64,000 nt of DNA from Pseudarthrobacter sp. NS4 (GCF_024758005.1 NZ_CP103288.1:2356001-2420000); one strand, 5' to 3'; shown: positions 1-8,962, counted from the first letter of the stretch. Translations and numbers: made by a program. Notes: generated by a model not told the origin, from the sequence alone.

Positions 1-1
1 C

Positions 2-145
2 CCCGGTGACCTGGTAATCACCGCCGGCCACGTGGGCGTCTACGCCGGCGACGGCCAGGTAGTCAGCGGTGGCGTTGACGGATTCAAGACCGAGGTTCAC
101 TCCATCAGCTGGCTCGGTGGCGCTTCCTTCGTCCGCGTAGCGTAG
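2..145 (+). CDS. NlpC/P60-family cell wall peptidase, C-terminal fragment
   Basis: This is the last 47 codons of a gene that begins outside the window. The translation contains PGDLVITAGHVGVYAGDGQ, the conserved middle of the NlpC/P60 fold, in which the His of AGHVGVY is the expected second member of the Cys-His catalytic pair. Enzymes of this family cleave D-Glu/diaminopimelate (or similar) bonds in peptidoglycan outside the cell. The catalytic Cys and any signal peptide or cell-wall-binding repeats lie upstream and cannot be seen. A strong hairpin terminator follows the stop. The family call is fairly secure; the particular substrate is not. Confidence 0.8.
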   Translation, partial: PGDLVITAGHVGVYAGDGQVVSGGVDGFKTEVHSISWLGGASFVRVA

Positions 146-175
146 GCACCGCTCGCACAGCAAAGCAACGCAGAC

Positions 176-215
176 ATAAGGGCGGCAGCCGGGTAGTCCC
201 GGCTGCCGCCCTTAT
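176..215. terminator. Bidirectional hairpin terminator
   Basis: An 18-bp perfect stem (ATAAGGGCGGCAGCCGGG and its complement) closes a TAGT loop. It sits between the end of the NlpC/P60 gene and the converging end of selO. AT pairs at the base give short U-runs in both directions, so it probably serves both genes. Confidence 0.85.
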
Positions 216-264
216 TGGTTCCCGGCCTGCTGCGCCTGCAACCTCCTGCTCGCAGGCCTGCCGG

Positions 265-1740
265 CTAGGTGCCGCAGAACGTCATGTAGGTTCCGAAATC
301 TTCCGGTGCGCCTTCCGCATACCGTTCGAGTCCGGGACGCTCGCTGTAAGGAGCGCTGACGGCTTCAAGCAGCCGGGTCACCGGGTCCAGGTCGCCCCCT
401 GTGGCGGCCGCGAGTGCTTCCTCCACCAGGTGGTTGCGCGGGATGTACACCGGGTTGACCCTGTCCATCAGGTCCGGATCCGGGTTCGTTGCCAGCCAGC
501 GCCCGGCCCAGGCATCGAATGCTGCGAGGTCCAGCACCATGCCGCGGGCGGGCCGGACGTTTCCACGGGCGGCGCCGCCGAGGTTCCGGAAAAACTGCGT
601 GTAGTCAACGGGTCCGTCCTTCAGCAGCGCAATGACGCCGTCCACCAGTTCCGATGTGGTTTCGTCCTCCGGGCTTCCGGCCGGGCTTTCCGGCAGGCCC
701 AGCTTGGTTTTCATTCCGCTGAACCATGCATTGCTGTATTGCTTCCGGAATTCCCCCAGTGCTTCCACTGCCGGGGCAACGGCCTGCTCCTGGTCCTCGT
801 GGATGAGCGGCAGCATCGCTTCAGCAAGGCGGGCAAGGTTCCACTCGGCCACTACCGGCTGGTTGGCGTAGGCATACCGTCCGCCCACGTCAATGGAGCT
901 GTAGACGGCGGCTGGATTAAAGGCGTCCATAAAGGCGCACGGGCCGTAGTCGATGGTTTCGCCGGAGATGGTCACATTGTCCGTGTTCATCACACCGTGA
1001 ACAAAGCCCACCAGCATCCACTGCGCCACCAGCGAGGCCTGGGCGGACACCACCGAACTGAACAGCGCCAGGTACGGATTCTCAGCTTCTGCCGCAGCAG
1101 GGTGGTGCCGGGCGATGGCGTGATCCGCCAGCCGGCGCAGAAGGTCGATGTTGTCCGTTGCCCGCGCATATTGGAAACTGCCCACGCGCAAGTGGCTGCT
1201 GGCAACGCGGGCCAGGACGGCGCCGGGCAGCATCTCGTCCCGGCGCACGGGCCGCCCTGTGGCCACCACCGCCAGGGACCGCGTGGTGGGAATGCCCAGC
1301 GCGTGCATCGCCTCGCTCACCACGTATTCCCGGAGCATCGGCCCGACGACGGCACGTCCGTCTCCTGCCCGTGCGAAGGGTGTGCGCCCCGAGCCCTTGA
1401 GGTGGACGTCCCGCAGCCGGCCGTTGGCGTCAGCAATCTCGCCCAGAAGAAGGGCCCGTCCATCCCCGAGCAGGGGCGAGTAGCCTCCGAACTGGTGGCC
1501 GGCATAGGCCTGGGCTACGGGCGTGGCCCCCTCCGGGACATGGTTGCCCAGGAGGAGCCGAATACCCTCTGGGCTCCGCAGGTAGCCCGGGTCGAGTCCC
1601 AGCTCATGTGCGAGCGCTTCATTGAAGACCAGGAGCTTCGGTTCGGGAGCTTCCTCGGCCTGCCAGGGAACTGCCATTTCCGCCAGTTCCCTCGCGAAAC
1701 GGCCGTCAAATGTAACCGTTGATTCTGCAGCGGCAGTCAT
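265..1740 (-). CDS. selO: Protein adenylyltransferase SelO
   Basis: The 491-residue product belongs to the SelO/YdiU (UPF0061) family of pseudokinases, which transfer AMP from ATP to protein Ser/Thr/Tyr side chains and are linked to redox homeostasis. Family signatures are visible: [21 protein letters not shown] near residue 78, then [18 protein letters not shown] and an MNTDN metal-binding segment in the middle. The protein ends in FCGT, so Cys489 occupies the near-C-terminal position held by selenocysteine in eukaryotic SelO. Length is normal for bacteria. The ATG overlaps the TGA of the upstream permease gene by four bases (ATGA), which implies translational coupling. Confidence 0.93.
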   Translation of the reverse strand: MTAAAESTVTFDGRFARELAEMAVPWQAEEAPEPKLLVFNEALAHELGLDPGYLRSPEGIRLLLGNHVPEGATPVAQAYAGHQFGGYSPLLGDGRALLLGEIADANGRLRDVHLKGSGRTPFARAGDGRAVVGPMLREYVVSEAMHALGIPTTRSLAVVATGRPVRRDEMLPGAVLARVASSHLRVGSFQYARATDNIDLLRRLADHAIARHHPAAAEAENPYLALFSSVVSAQASLVAQWMLVGFVHGVMNTDNVTISGETIDYGPCAFMDAFNPAAVYSSIDVGGRYAYANQPVVAEWNLARLAEAMLPLIHEDQEQAVAPAVEALGEFRKQYSNAWFSGMKTKLGLPESPAGSPEDETTSELVDGVIALLKDGPVDYTQFFRNLGGAARGNVRPARGMVLDLAAFDAWAGRWLATNPDPDLMDRVNPVYIPRNHLVEEALAAATGGDLDPVTRLLEAVSAPYSERPGLERYAEGAPEDFGTYMTFCGT

Positions 1741-3179
1741 GGATTAACCCTATCGTTGTCGTTGGTTCTGCGGTTGATCAGCCAGGTAATAAGCCACAGG
1801 ATTACCCCGATCGCCATCAGTCCGCCGGCGATCTGGTATTGAATCACGTTGCGGCCCACCCACGGTCCGGCAAGGAACGCGCAGAGCAGGGCCGCGACGA
1901 GCGGAAGCTGCCCGGGCGAGGTGAAGAACACCTTCCGGTTCGGGTCCCGCTTCCGCCGCAGCACCACGCAGGCCACGTTGACCACAGTGAAGACGCACAG
2001 CAGCAGGAAAGCCGTGGTGCCGGAAAGGTTGGCCACAATGTTACTTTCGGGATCGCTGGTCACGTACAGGATGAGTCCCAGCGCGAGGATGGTCGAGAAA
2101 GCGATGCCGGCCCACGGCGTACGCCGCACGGGCAGCACCTTTCCCAGGGGCCGCGGCAGGACATGCTGCCTGGCCATCCCGTATATCAGGCGGCTTGCCA
2201 TCAGCATGTTGATGAGGGCTGTGTTGGCGACGGCGAAGACGGCCAGGAACGGGAAGACCCGGTCGATTGGGAAATCGGGTGAGCCCTTGTGGACGACTTC
2301 CAGGAGTGCGGCGCCTTCGGCTTCCCTGATGTTTTCGAGCTCCACGGGTGTCAGCACGCTCACCACGGACACCGCCACCAGCATGTAGAGGAGCACGGCA
2401 ATGCCGAGTCCGGTGAGCATGGTCCGCGGGAAGATCTTTTCAGGGTTTTGGGTTTCCTCCACCATGTTCACCGAGTCTTCGAAACCCACCATGGCAAAGA
2501 AGGCGATGGAGGTGGCGGCGGTGACGGCGAGGAACAGGCCCTTGTCCTGGTAGTCGTTGAAGACGAAGATCTCACCAGGATTGCCTGTCCCCTGGGCCAT
2601 AACAAAGAAGCCGACGCCGATCACGATGCAGAGTGCGATCATCTCCACCAGTGTGAGCACTACATTGAATTTGACGCTCTCCCCAACTCCGCGCAGGTTG
2701 ATGGCTGCCAGAAGGAGCATGAACCCGAGGGCCACGGCGGTTATCGCGCCCCTCCCCGGGTCACCCATCACACCGTTGATCTCCAGTCCGCCGAAGAAGT
2801 TCTGGGCGAGGACGTTGGCGGAGGTCGAGGCGCTGGTGATTCCGGAGCAAACGACGGCGAACGCCACAAGGAAGGTCACGAAGTGGATGCCGAACGCTTT
2901 GTGCGTATAGAGGGCAGCGCCGGCGGCCTGTGGGTACTGGGTGACCAGCTCGAGGTAGGAGAAGGCGGTCAGTGTGGCCACCACGAAAGCCAGCAGGAAC
3001 GGCAACCAGACAATCCCGCCCACTGTGCCGGCCATGGTGCCGGTCACCGCGTAAACGCCGGCGCCCAGGATGTCCCCCACGATGAAGAGCAGGAGGAGTT
3101 TGGGACCCAAGACCCGCCTAAGCGCCGGTTCCTTGTCTTCGGGAGTAACGTCAAACACTTCTTCGGAAGTTGCGCTCAA
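1737..3179 (-). CDS. APC-superfamily amino acid permease
   Basis: This is a 480-residue cytoplasmic membrane transporter of the amino acid/polyamine/organocation superfamily with about 12 to 14 hydrophobic segments. The glycine-rich first helix ([17 protein letters not shown]) is the unwound substrate-binding helix typical of the family, and [12 protein letters not shown] matches the conserved loop after helix 6. The frame is open further upstream, but a TTG at 3179 preceded by TGGAGG six bases away gives a family-like start ([15 protein letters not shown]), so I chose it. The gene lies 55 bp after rnz and overlaps selO by four bases, making a probable rnz-permease-selO unit. The substrate is not evident. 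Confidence 0.88.
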   Translation of the reverse strand: MSATSEEVFDVTPEDKEPALRRVLGPKLLLLFIVGDILGAGVYAVTGTMAGTVGGIVWLPFLLAFVVATLTAFSYLELVTQYPQAAGAALYTHKAFGIHFVTFLVAFAVVCSGITSASTSANVLAQNFFGGLEINGVMGDPGRGAITAVALGFMLLLAAINLRGVGESVKFNVVLTLVEMIALCIVIGVGFFVMAQGTGNPGEIFVFNDYQDKGLFLAVTAATSIAFFAMVGFEDSVNMVEETQNPEKIFPRTMLTGLGIAVLLYMLVAVSVVSVLTPVELENIREAEGAALLEVVHKGSPDFPIDRVFPFLAVFAVANTALINMLMASRLIYGMARQHVLPRPLGKVLPVRRTPWAGIAFSTILALGLILYVTSDPESNIVANLSGTTAFLLLCVFTVVNVACVVLRRKRDPNRKVFFTSPGQLPLVAALLCAFLAGPWVGRNVIQYQIAGGLMAIGVILWLITWLINRRTNDNDRVNP

Positions 3180-3234
3180 TGTCGGCCTCCACAGCAGATT
3201 GGGTGGCTGGGCTCCGAGGCGGATGCCATGTATT

Positions 3235-4200
3235 TCACTCTGATCCTCCTGTCCGGGCTTTGGCAATGTTTCCGGCCTGGTCCTCCAGTCCGGCAGGGAC
3301 CCCGGCCACCGGCAACCGCCGGCGTTGCGGAAAGGCAACACGTTGAAGATCGTGGGCAGCAATCACTGTTGCCTTTCCGGCCCGCGCGCCTGCCTGCTCC
3401 GCGAGGAGCCTGACGTCGTCGCCGTAGCGGGAGGAGAAGTGCGTGAGTACCAGCGTGCCGGCGCCGCCCCTGGCGGCCAATTCCCCTGCCTGCCCGGCCG
3501 TGAGGTGCCGGTATTCGTGTGCCAGGCCGGCGTCGTCGTCGCTCAAGGTCGACTCGGCAACCAGGAGGTCCACGCCGTCGGCCAGTTCTTCCGCCCCCGG
3601 GCAGGGGGCTGTGTCCATGACGAAAGCGAAACACTGCCCGGGCCGGGCGGCGCTGACATCGTGCAGGCCGACGCCGGCGAGGGCGCCTTCGCGCTGCAGG
3701 CGGCCGACGTCGGGGCCCTGTATGCCCGCAGCCGCAAGCCGTTCAGGGAGAAGGGTCCGGCCATCGGGTTCGTTGAGCCGGTAACCGTAGGTTTCGATGC
3801 GGTGCTTCAGCGGCCGGACCTCGAGTCCTTCCGCCACAGGACCGGGTGCGCCATGAGGGTGAAGCCTCAGATCGATGCCGGGCGAACTGATGGATACCAG
3901 GGCCTGGACCACGCCCTCCCCCGAGACCGGGTAGTGAAGGTGAACCGGGTACGTGACGCCGTCGAGGGCCATGCGGGACAGCACGCCGGGGAGCCCGAAA
4001 CAATGGTCGCCGTGGACGTGGGTCAGACAGATTCTGGTCACCTGGGTTGCAGATACGCCGGCATGGATCATCTGGCGCTGGGTGCCCTCTCCAGGGTCGA
4101 AGAGCAGGCCTTCACCGTCCCATCGCAGCAGGTACCCGTTGTGGTTCCTGGTGCGGGTGGGAACCTGCGATGCAGTTCCGAGGATAACGAGTTCACGCAT
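3235..4200 (-). CDS. rnz: Ribonuclease Z-like metallo-beta-lactamase fold protein
   Basis: The 321-residue product is a metallo-beta-lactamase fold hydrolase of the RNase Z type, which trims tRNA 3' ends as a zinc phosphodiesterase. The zinc motif THVHGDHCFGLPG follows LLFDPGEGTQRQM, both diagnostic of tRNase Z. Later metal ligands are seen in AFVMDTAP and LTHFSSRYGDD. I take the ATG at 4200 (MRELVILGTASQVPTRTRN); a TTG six codons earlier is possible, and neither has a clear Shine-Dalgarno sequence. A hairpin lies only 17 bases upstream of this ATG. The exosite arm is hard to recognise, so a related RNase Z-like hydrolase is not excluded. Confidence 0.85.
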   Translation of the reverse strand: MRELVILGTASQVPTRTRNHNGYLLRWDGEGLLFDPGEGTQRQMIHAGVSATQVTRICLTHVHGDHCFGLPGVLSRMALDGVTYPVHLHYPVSGEGVVQALVSISSPGIDLRLHPHGAPGPVAEGLEVRPLKHRIETYGYRLNEPDGRTLLPERLAAAGIQGPDVGRLQREGALAGVGLHDVSAARPGQCFAFVMDTAPCPGAEELADGVDLLVAESTLSDDDAGLAHEYRHLTAGQAGELAARGGAGTLVLTHFSSRYGDDVRLLAEQAGARAGKATVIAAHDLQRVAFPQRRRLPVAGVPAGLEDQAGNIAKARTGGSE

Positions 4201-4217
4201 GGCTTTGTTGAAAACCA

Positions 4218-4252
4218 AAAAGCAGGTACCGGAAGGATCCGGGACCTGCTTT
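4218..4252 (-). terminator. Hairpin terminator between the small basic gene and rnz
   Basis: On the minus strand the arms AAAGCAGGT and ACCTGCTTT enclose a second short stem (CCGGA/TCCGG) and are followed by TTTTTGGTTTT. This looks like the intrinsic terminator of the gene at 4269-4451. It ends less than 20 bases before the rnz start, so it may also work as an attenuator in the rnz leader. Confidence 0.6.
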
Positions 4253-4268
4253 AAAGTCTTCTTCTTAG

Positions 4269-4451
4269 TTAGCGCCGCTTAAGCATTCCCATAATGCGGC
4301 CGGCGATGCCGCCCTGCCTGCCTCCCATCGCACCCGTGGTGTGCGGCGTGCGGCCGGTTGTGCCCATGCCCGGCCGGCGTGCTGTTCCCGCGGTCCCGGT
4401 CCTCCCTGAGAATCGTCCAGCGGCGTTCCTGATCATGCTTCCCAAGTTCAT
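4269..4451 (-). CDS. Small basic glycine-rich protein, unknown function
   Basis: I do not recognise this 60-residue protein. It is rich in Gly, Arg and Thr with no acidic residues, and ends in GGIAGRIMGMLKRR, which could form a short amphipathic helix. The case for a real gene is the strong ribosome binding site (GAAGGAG six bases before the ATG), a terminator right after the stop, and a conserved-looking element 37 to 54 bases upstream. Binding to nucleic acid or membrane is conceivable from the charge, but this is a guess. Confidence 0.6.
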   Translation of the reverse strand: MNLGSMIRNAAGRFSGRTGTAGTARRPGMGTTGRTPHTTGAMGGRQGGIAGRIMGMLKRR

Positions 4452-4487
4452 GTGAAACTCCTTCAGTCTTGATCTGCCAACCGATAT

Positions 4488-4505
4488 TCATCAGTCTGCT
4501 TAGTA
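4488..4505 (-). promoter_or_regulatory. Upstream element, copy 1 (TACTAAGCAGACTGATGA)
   Basis: This 18-bp element precedes the small basic protein gene. It matches 16 of 18 bases of the element at 5013-5030. Two near-identical copies in front of neighbouring small genes suggest a shared regulator or promoter type, which I cannot identify. Confidence 0.4.
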
Positions 4506-4551
4506 TTTTAGCCCACTTTGGGCCTGTGGCTAGGTGGTTCCGCTGCGGGTT

Positions 4552-4977
4552 TTAGCGCTCCAGGTCATCAGGGTCGAATTCACTGAGCGGAGAACCGCCG
4601 AAGTTTTCCGAGTCATCGCTGCCTTCAGCCTCCGGGCCGGCCGGATTTTCACCAAAGTCAACGTCTGCAACAGCCTCGCCGAGGGTGGGCGTGGTCGCCG
4701 GAAGCTCGCCACCTGCCCCGTCGGTCGTCGCCTTCATGTCGTCGCGCAGGGTCTGGTCGCTGAGGAAATCCTCCTCTTCCCCGGAGACTTCCTCTTGAAG
4801 CAGTGGGTCCTCCTGCCAGCGGTCCGGATTGTTTTCTGCGGCCCCCGGATAGCTGTCAGGCTCACCGGAAACCGGGTCAAGCTCAAGGGATGAAGCGGCG
4901 CCGGGAGTCTCATCGAGAAGCACGTCGTTTTCCTCGACTACTTCCAGCTCGTCGTCGGGGAGGTTCTGTTCAGTCAT
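4552..4977 (-). CDS. Acidic low-complexity protein, unknown function
   Basis: This 141-residue protein is strongly acidic, with many Asp and Glu residues and few basic ones. It looks largely disordered, with no membrane segment or Cys. The ATG at 4977 (MTEQNLPDDELEVVEEN) has AGGAAGG eight bases upstream and was preferred to a longer open frame that begins before any ribosome binding site. Highly acidic proteins of this sort occur in many actinobacteria without an assigned role. It lies between an exported hydrolase and the small basic protein, all on the same strand. Confidence 0.65.
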   Translation of the reverse strand: MTEQNLPDDELEVVEENDVLLDETPGAASSLELDPVSGEPDSYPGAAENNPDRWQEDPLLQEEVSGEEEDFLSDQTLRDDMKATTDGAGGELPATTPTLGEAVADVDFGENPAGPEAEGSDDSENFGGSPLSEFDPDDLER

Positions 4978-5012
4978 GGTGATGCCTTCCTCGTGATCGG
5001 CTTGTCCAACAA

Positions 5013-5030
5013 TAGTAAGCATACTGATGA
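5013..5030 (+). promoter_or_regulatory. Upstream element, copy 2 (TAGTAAGCATACTGATGA)
   Basis: This is the second copy of the element at 4488-4505, here in the opposite orientation, 35 bases upstream of the acidic protein gene. It contains an imperfect palindrome, AGTAAGCATACT. Confidence 0.4.
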
Positions 5031-5064
5031 CTGGTTGGGGGTGAAAACCTGCCCCGCGTGGGAC

Positions 5065-6042
5065 TCAGAGGTGCTGCCCGAACCAGGCCAGTGTGTCATT
5101 CCACGCTGCCGTGGCTTGTGCCTCGTTGTAGCGCTCGCCGGTGTCGTTGTGGAAGGCATGGTCAATGCCGGGATAGACCGTGAGCTGATGCGTCACCGAG
5201 GTTCCGGCCAGTGCGTCGCGAAGTCCCTGCATGGCACCGGTGATGCGCTGGTCCAGCTCCGCATAGACGCCGAAGACCGCCGCCCTGATGGCGGGTACTT
5301 TGCTGAGGTCCGGGGCAGGCCCGTAAAACGCGGCCGTAGCTTTGAGCCCACTCAGTTCCGTTGCGGCTTGCCAGGTAATGCCGCCGCCGAAGCAGTAGCC
5401 GTTCATACCTATGCGGGCCGGGTCGACAAAATCCTGTGCTGCCAGGTAGTCGAAGGCGGCAGCAAAGTCCCCCACGTGGCGTGGTGCGCCGGCATTGGTC
5501 AGCGCACCCGGCACGGCGTCGGGGTCCATTCCCGCCGTTCCGCCTTCCCTGCTGAGCAGGTCAAGTGCCAGTGCGCTGTAGCCTGCCTTCGCGAAACGCC
5601 GGGCCACGTCCAGGATGTGAGGCGTAAGCCCGCGGTTCTCATGGCAGATCATCACGGCCGGGCCGGCCGCTGCTCCATCAGGCCGGGCAAGGTAGCCACT
5701 GATGTCCGTGCCGCCCGTGGGGAAGGTGACAGTCGACGTCGTCAGCCCCGGAGTACCCTCCGGTACGGACAGGGGGCTCTTGGCTCCCGGGTCGGCACCG
5801 GCGGCCGCGGTGCCGTTACCCGCCGTCGGCGATGAAGGAGTGGGTGTGGGCATCGGGTCTGTGCTGCGCGGAACTTCCTCGGGCGTACAGCCCACCAGCA
5901 GCATGGCAGCGGAGGCGGCGGCCATGCTCCCGGTGATGAACGCGACGCGGCGGGTGAAGGTCCGGTGGGTCATCTCGCCGGCGCGGTAATCGTCGAAGAA
6001 TTCCTCGATTAAATACTCTTCGAACTTTCCCAACCGGACCAT
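5065..6042 (-). CDS. Exported dienelactone hydrolase-family protein
   Basis: The 325-residue product has a C-terminal alpha/beta hydrolase domain of the dienelactone hydrolase family. GMNGYCFGGG carries the Cys nucleophile, VFGVYAELDQRI the Asp region, and YPGIDHAFHND the catalytic His. Unlike classical cytoplasmic family members it has an N-terminal export region: after an acidic 30-residue lead there is TRRVAF, a hydrophobic Ala-rich stretch and LLVGC, suggesting Tat export and possible lipoprotein attachment. The ATG at 6042 follows CAGGAGG closely, so the longer frame starting 21 codons earlier was rejected. The substrate is unknown. Confidence 0.85.
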   Translation of the reverse strand: MVRLGKFEEYLIEEFFDDYRAGEMTHRTFTRRVAFITGSMAAASAAMLLVGCTPEEVPRSTDPMPTPTPSSPTAGNGTAAAGADPGAKSPLSVPEGTPGLTTSTVTFPTGGTDISGYLARPDGAAAGPAVMICHENRGLTPHILDVARRFAKAGYSALALDLLSREGGTAGMDPDAVPGALTNAGAPRHVGDFAAAFDYLAAQDFVDPARIGMNGYCFGGGITWQAATELSGLKATAAFYGPAPDLSKVPAIRAAVFGVYAELDQRITGAMQGLRDALAGTSVTHQLTVYPGIDHAFHNDTGERYNEAQATAAWNDTLAWFGQHL

Positions 6043-6233
6043 GGCGACCTCCTGAAGTAGATCATCATCGTTTCCTAAATTCGGACCGACAACAAGGGTC
6101 GGCAAAGCCGAAGCTGACAGCTGGCGGAATGCTTCCGTAACCGTTCTGGCAGTGGAACCAATCCGCCGTCAGTGCCGTTGCTGAGAAATGCCTTCCGGAA
6201 GCGCTAGTCTCAGGAATGCAGGGGAGGAAAGCC

Positions 6234-7106
6234 GTGGCAGCAGTAATTCTGGGTTGGAATGCGGACCGGTGGGACCGCTGGAACTACCGTGCCGTCGTCG
6301 AGCAGGTCCTCGAATCCGGTAGGTTTCCAGACCGCTGGGATGTCGGTCCGAACTGGAGTATCCAGCCGGAAACGGAAGCCTGGCTGCTGTTCCAGGGCAC
6401 CAGCGAGGCGGGTACCGGCCTGATTGGCCACGGCGTTGTGCTCTCCGAAACCCTCGAGGCCGAACATCTTCCGGACGCGGGGAGCGGCGGACGGTACGCC
6501 GCCGTCGTCTTCGACGCTCTGCTGCCCCTTGGCGAGCAGATACGGTCGGACGTGCTGATTGAAGCAGTCCCCGGCATACCTTGGGTCGATGCACTCCACC
6601 GCCCGGTGGTGTCCGTCCCGCCGTCCGCGGAGCCGGGACTCCGCCAGCTGTGGCGGGACCTGGGGCCCGCGGCCATCGAGCCTACCGAACTCGTCCCCGG
6701 AACCTACCCGCTGAACGCGATCAGCAGCATTGTGGTCAACCGCTACGAGCGGGACCCCGACGCGCGGCGTGTCTGCCTGGCATTCCACGGAACGCAATGC
6801 GCCGCCTGCGGATTCTCCTTCGAGGCCTCATACGGCGACATCGGGGAAGGTTTCATCCACATCCACCACACTGTGCCGGCGTCCCTGCTGGCCAGTGGGT
6901 ACGAACTCGATCCCGTCGCCGACCTCGTGCCGTTGTGCGCCAATTGCCACGCCATGGCGCATCGTGGGGTCAGCACGGCGCGTACTGTCACCGAACTGCG
7001 GAACATCATCTCCGGCGCCGGCCACCTTCGGGGTGAAATGGTCAGCGAGCAAGCGCTGGAGGCCCAGGAAAACGCCCGGCGCATCATCGAAGGCCACCAC
7101 GACTGA
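6234..7106 (+). CDS. HNH endonuclease
   Basis: The 290-residue product has a C-terminal HNH nuclease domain: CAACGF forms the first zinc pair, HIHHTVPASLL the catalytic His strand, and LVPLCANCHAMAHR the second zinc pair with the final His. The 160-residue N-terminal part (VILGWNADRWDRW onward) looks like a separate, possibly target-binding, domain. I chose GTG 6234, which has GGGGAGG six bases upstream, over the in-frame ATG 18 bases earlier that overlaps this ribosome binding site. McrA-like restriction nucleases share this layout. No methyltransferase lies nearby, so a modification-dependent or defence role is possible but unproven. Confidence 0.85.
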   Translation: MAAVILGWNADRWDRWNYRAVVEQVLESGRFPDRWDVGPNWSIQPETEAWLLFQGTSEAGTGLIGHGVVLSETLEAEHLPDAGSGGRYAAVVFDALLPLGEQIRSDVLIEAVPGIPWVDALHRPVVSVPPSAEPGLRQLWRDLGPAAIEPTELVPGTYPLNAISSIVVNRYERDPDARRVCLAFHGTQCAACGFSFEASYGDIGEGFIHIHHTVPASLLASGYELDPVADLVPLCANCHAMAHRGVSTARTVTELRNIISGAGHLRGEMVSEQALEAQENARRIIEGHHD

Positions 7107-7158
7107 ACAGCTGGCCAGAAGCCACAGCACCTGCAAAGCCACGGCGCAGGACTGAGGC

Positions 7159-7986
7159 CTAACGCCCTGCCAGCCCCTGGAGGATTGCCGCCCCCAACTG
7201 GGCCCCGTTGGCAAGCACCACAAACCCGGCCGCCGGGATGCCAAGCGCCCAAGCCGCCCGCCGCCGTCGCGCCTGCACCACGAGCAGCCGGAGCGCATGG
7301 AAGCTCTGTTGGAGCGCGAGCGGGTCGCCCAGTGGTACGGGCCGGCGATGCCAGGTTCCAGGGTGGACAGCCGCGGCGGCAATCTGCGCCACTTCCCGGG
7401 GACCCAGTTCGCGCGGACAGCGGCTGAGCCAGCGCAGCAGCTGCGTGTCGCTGACCACGGCAGCGTTCTCCGGCCGGGCCTTGATGGTCAGGCTTTTCGG
7501 TTCCACAACCACGACGACGCCGGTCACCTCCACGGCGGCGCCCACCGCAACGCTGAGCAGCTTGGCCGCGCGCGCCGCTTCGTGCGCCGCGTTGTAGTTG
7601 TAGAGGTGCCGCGTCTTCCTTCCCGCCACCATGAGTGTCCGGCCCGCCACCCACACGGACTGGCCGGAGTGGTTCTTTGTGTTGAGCGTAAAGACGCCGG
7701 GCGGGCCGATGAGCACATGGTCGATGTCTGCAGAACCGGCACCGACGGGAACGGCATGCAGAACGAGCCACTCGGGTCCCAGCCTTTCGAGGATCCCGCC
7801 GACAGCCATCTCACCGAGGGCGCCCTTGTACCAGGACAGGCTCTCTGAACTGAGCGGGTTGGCACCGAAGATTCGCTGAAGTGTTGTCCGGGGCCTCACC
7901 CGGCTTTGGACCGCCAGCAATTCCTCAATCACTGCCTGTGCGGGAACACGGTCACCCAATTGCGCTGGGGCCGGACCGGTGGTCAT
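7159..7986 (-). CDS. NERD-domain protein
   Basis: The 275-residue product contains a NERD (nuclease-related) domain: KGALGEMAVGGILERLG is followed by DIDHVLIGPPGVFTLNTKNHSG, matching the E...D-x-D...K core of restriction-like nucleases. A hydrophobic segment near the C-terminus (WALGIPAAGFVVLANGAQ) suggests membrane attachment. The start is uncertain: ATG 7986 gives a sensible length but has no clear ribosome binding site. The gene converges with the HNH gene, so two nuclease-like genes lie side by side. The role of NERD proteins is not well defined. Confidence 0.8.
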   Translation of the reverse strand: MTTGPAPAQLGDRVPAQAVIEELLAVQSRVRPRTTLQRIFGANPLSSESLSWYKGALGEMAVGGILERLGPEWLVLHAVPVGAGSADIDHVLIGPPGVFTLNTKNHSGQSVWVAGRTLMVAGRKTRHLYNYNAAHEAARAAKLLSVAVGAAVEVTGVVVVVEPKSLTIKARPENAAVVSDTQLLRWLSRCPRELGPREVAQIAAAAVHPGTWHRRPVPLGDPLALQQSFHALRLLVVQARRRRAAWALGIPAAGFVVLANGAQLGAAILQGLAGR

Positions 7987-8237
7987 AGCGTGTGCTTCAG
8001 GAAGTGGCTCATGAGACCTGAGCCTAGGGACATTCGGACTGGTGAGGCGAGGTCCCGGGCAGCCGGCGCTCCATTCTTTCCCGAATCCTTGGGTGACGGT
8101 GGGGGAAGCTTGCACTTTCCCCCGGGCCGGATGCTGATCGCGTGCCGCCGAGTCTGTCCAGCACCGGGGATCCGGACTACGATTTTCCACCACACGGTGA
8201 CCAATACGGCGGGGAGACGGGGAGTGAGGAAAACGCT

Positions 8238-8753
8238 GTGACCGAAGGCAGGAGACTAAGCGGGCCGCACTGGCGGCGGGTCATGGCAGCCCTCGCCAAC
8301 AACGACGCCCGGACCGCGTACGCACAGATAGTTCTCGGCACCGATCCAGGGGATGTACTGGCGGATTTCAACGAGCAGCGGAAGAATCGGGCCATCGCTA
8401 CGCTGCTGGATTCCGGGCTGGTGGAACCGAATGCTTCCGGTGGCCTGGAGGCGCCTGCGTCGATTTTCCGCGACCTTCTCAGTCAGCAATCCCGTCAGCC
8501 GCAGACAGGGCTGGACCGCTTCATGCGCCTGGGCAGGATCGAAAGGTATCCAGCCAATGTGGCGGAGCGGCGGGAGCTTCTGGCATGGATCGCCGGGGAG
8601 GCTATAAAGCCAGGTGAACAGCTGACGGAACGGCAGGTGAACGAACGGCTCCTCAGCTATACCGACGACGTTGTGCTGCTGCGCCGTTACATGGTGGACT
8701 TCGGGCTCCTGGAACGGACGCCCTCGGGCTCTTCCTACTCCCGGCAGGAATAA
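8238..8753 (+). CDS. DUF2087-domain protein
   Basis: The 171-residue product ends in a DUF2087 domain: LDRFMRLGRIERYPANVAERRELLAWIA, then ERQVNERLLSYTDDVVLLRRYMVDFGLLERT, a winged-helix-like region found in many actinobacterial and firmicute proteins, sometimes with acetyltransferase or regulator domains. The N-terminal half resembles a small helical DNA-binding region. GTG 8238 was chosen because GAGTGAGGA precedes it and the sequence before it (PPSLSSTGDPDYDF) looks non-coding. It is probably a transcriptional regulator. Confidence 0.75.
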   Translation: MTEGRRLSGPHWRRVMAALANNDARTAYAQIVLGTDPGDVLADFNEQRKNRAIATLLDSGLVEPNASGGLEAPASIFRDLLSQQSRQPQTGLDRFMRLGRIERYPANVAERRELLAWIAGEAIKPGEQLTERQVNERLLSYTDDVVLLRRYMVDFGLLERTPSGSSYSRQE

Positions 8754-8891
8754 GAGGCTGGGGACCAGACCCGGCTCGACTTCCAAATCGCGCCGCTTGG
8801 CCGCCCGGGCTGATTCTTCGCCAGAAACTACGGGCTGCCGGTGCTGTTTGTTTGGATAACCAGCATCTGAAGAAGTAGGAGCCCCTCGCCC

Positions 8892-8921
8892 TTGACGTCT
8901 ACAAAACGTTTTGCATATAGT
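8892..8921 (+). promoter_or_regulatory. Promoter of the lacI-type gene with operator O1 in the spacer
   Basis: TTGACG (8892-8897) and TATAGT (8916-8921) are separated by 18 bp and make a good sigma-70-type promoter. The palindrome CAAAACGTTTTG (8902-8913) lies wholly inside the spacer, so a bound repressor would block RNA polymerase. Confidence 0.85.
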
Positions 8922-8934
8922 GATGCACAACATA

Positions 8935-8946
8935 CAAAACGTTTTG
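8935..8946 (+). promoter_or_regulatory. Second LacI-type operator O2
   Basis: A second copy of CAAAACGTTTTG lies 33 bp, about three helical turns, centre to centre from the first. It falls just downstream of the expected transcription start and before the ATG at 8963. Two in-phase sites suggest cooperative binding and autorepression. Confidence 0.85.
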
Positions 8947-8962
8947 CAAAGGAACGAAGTCG

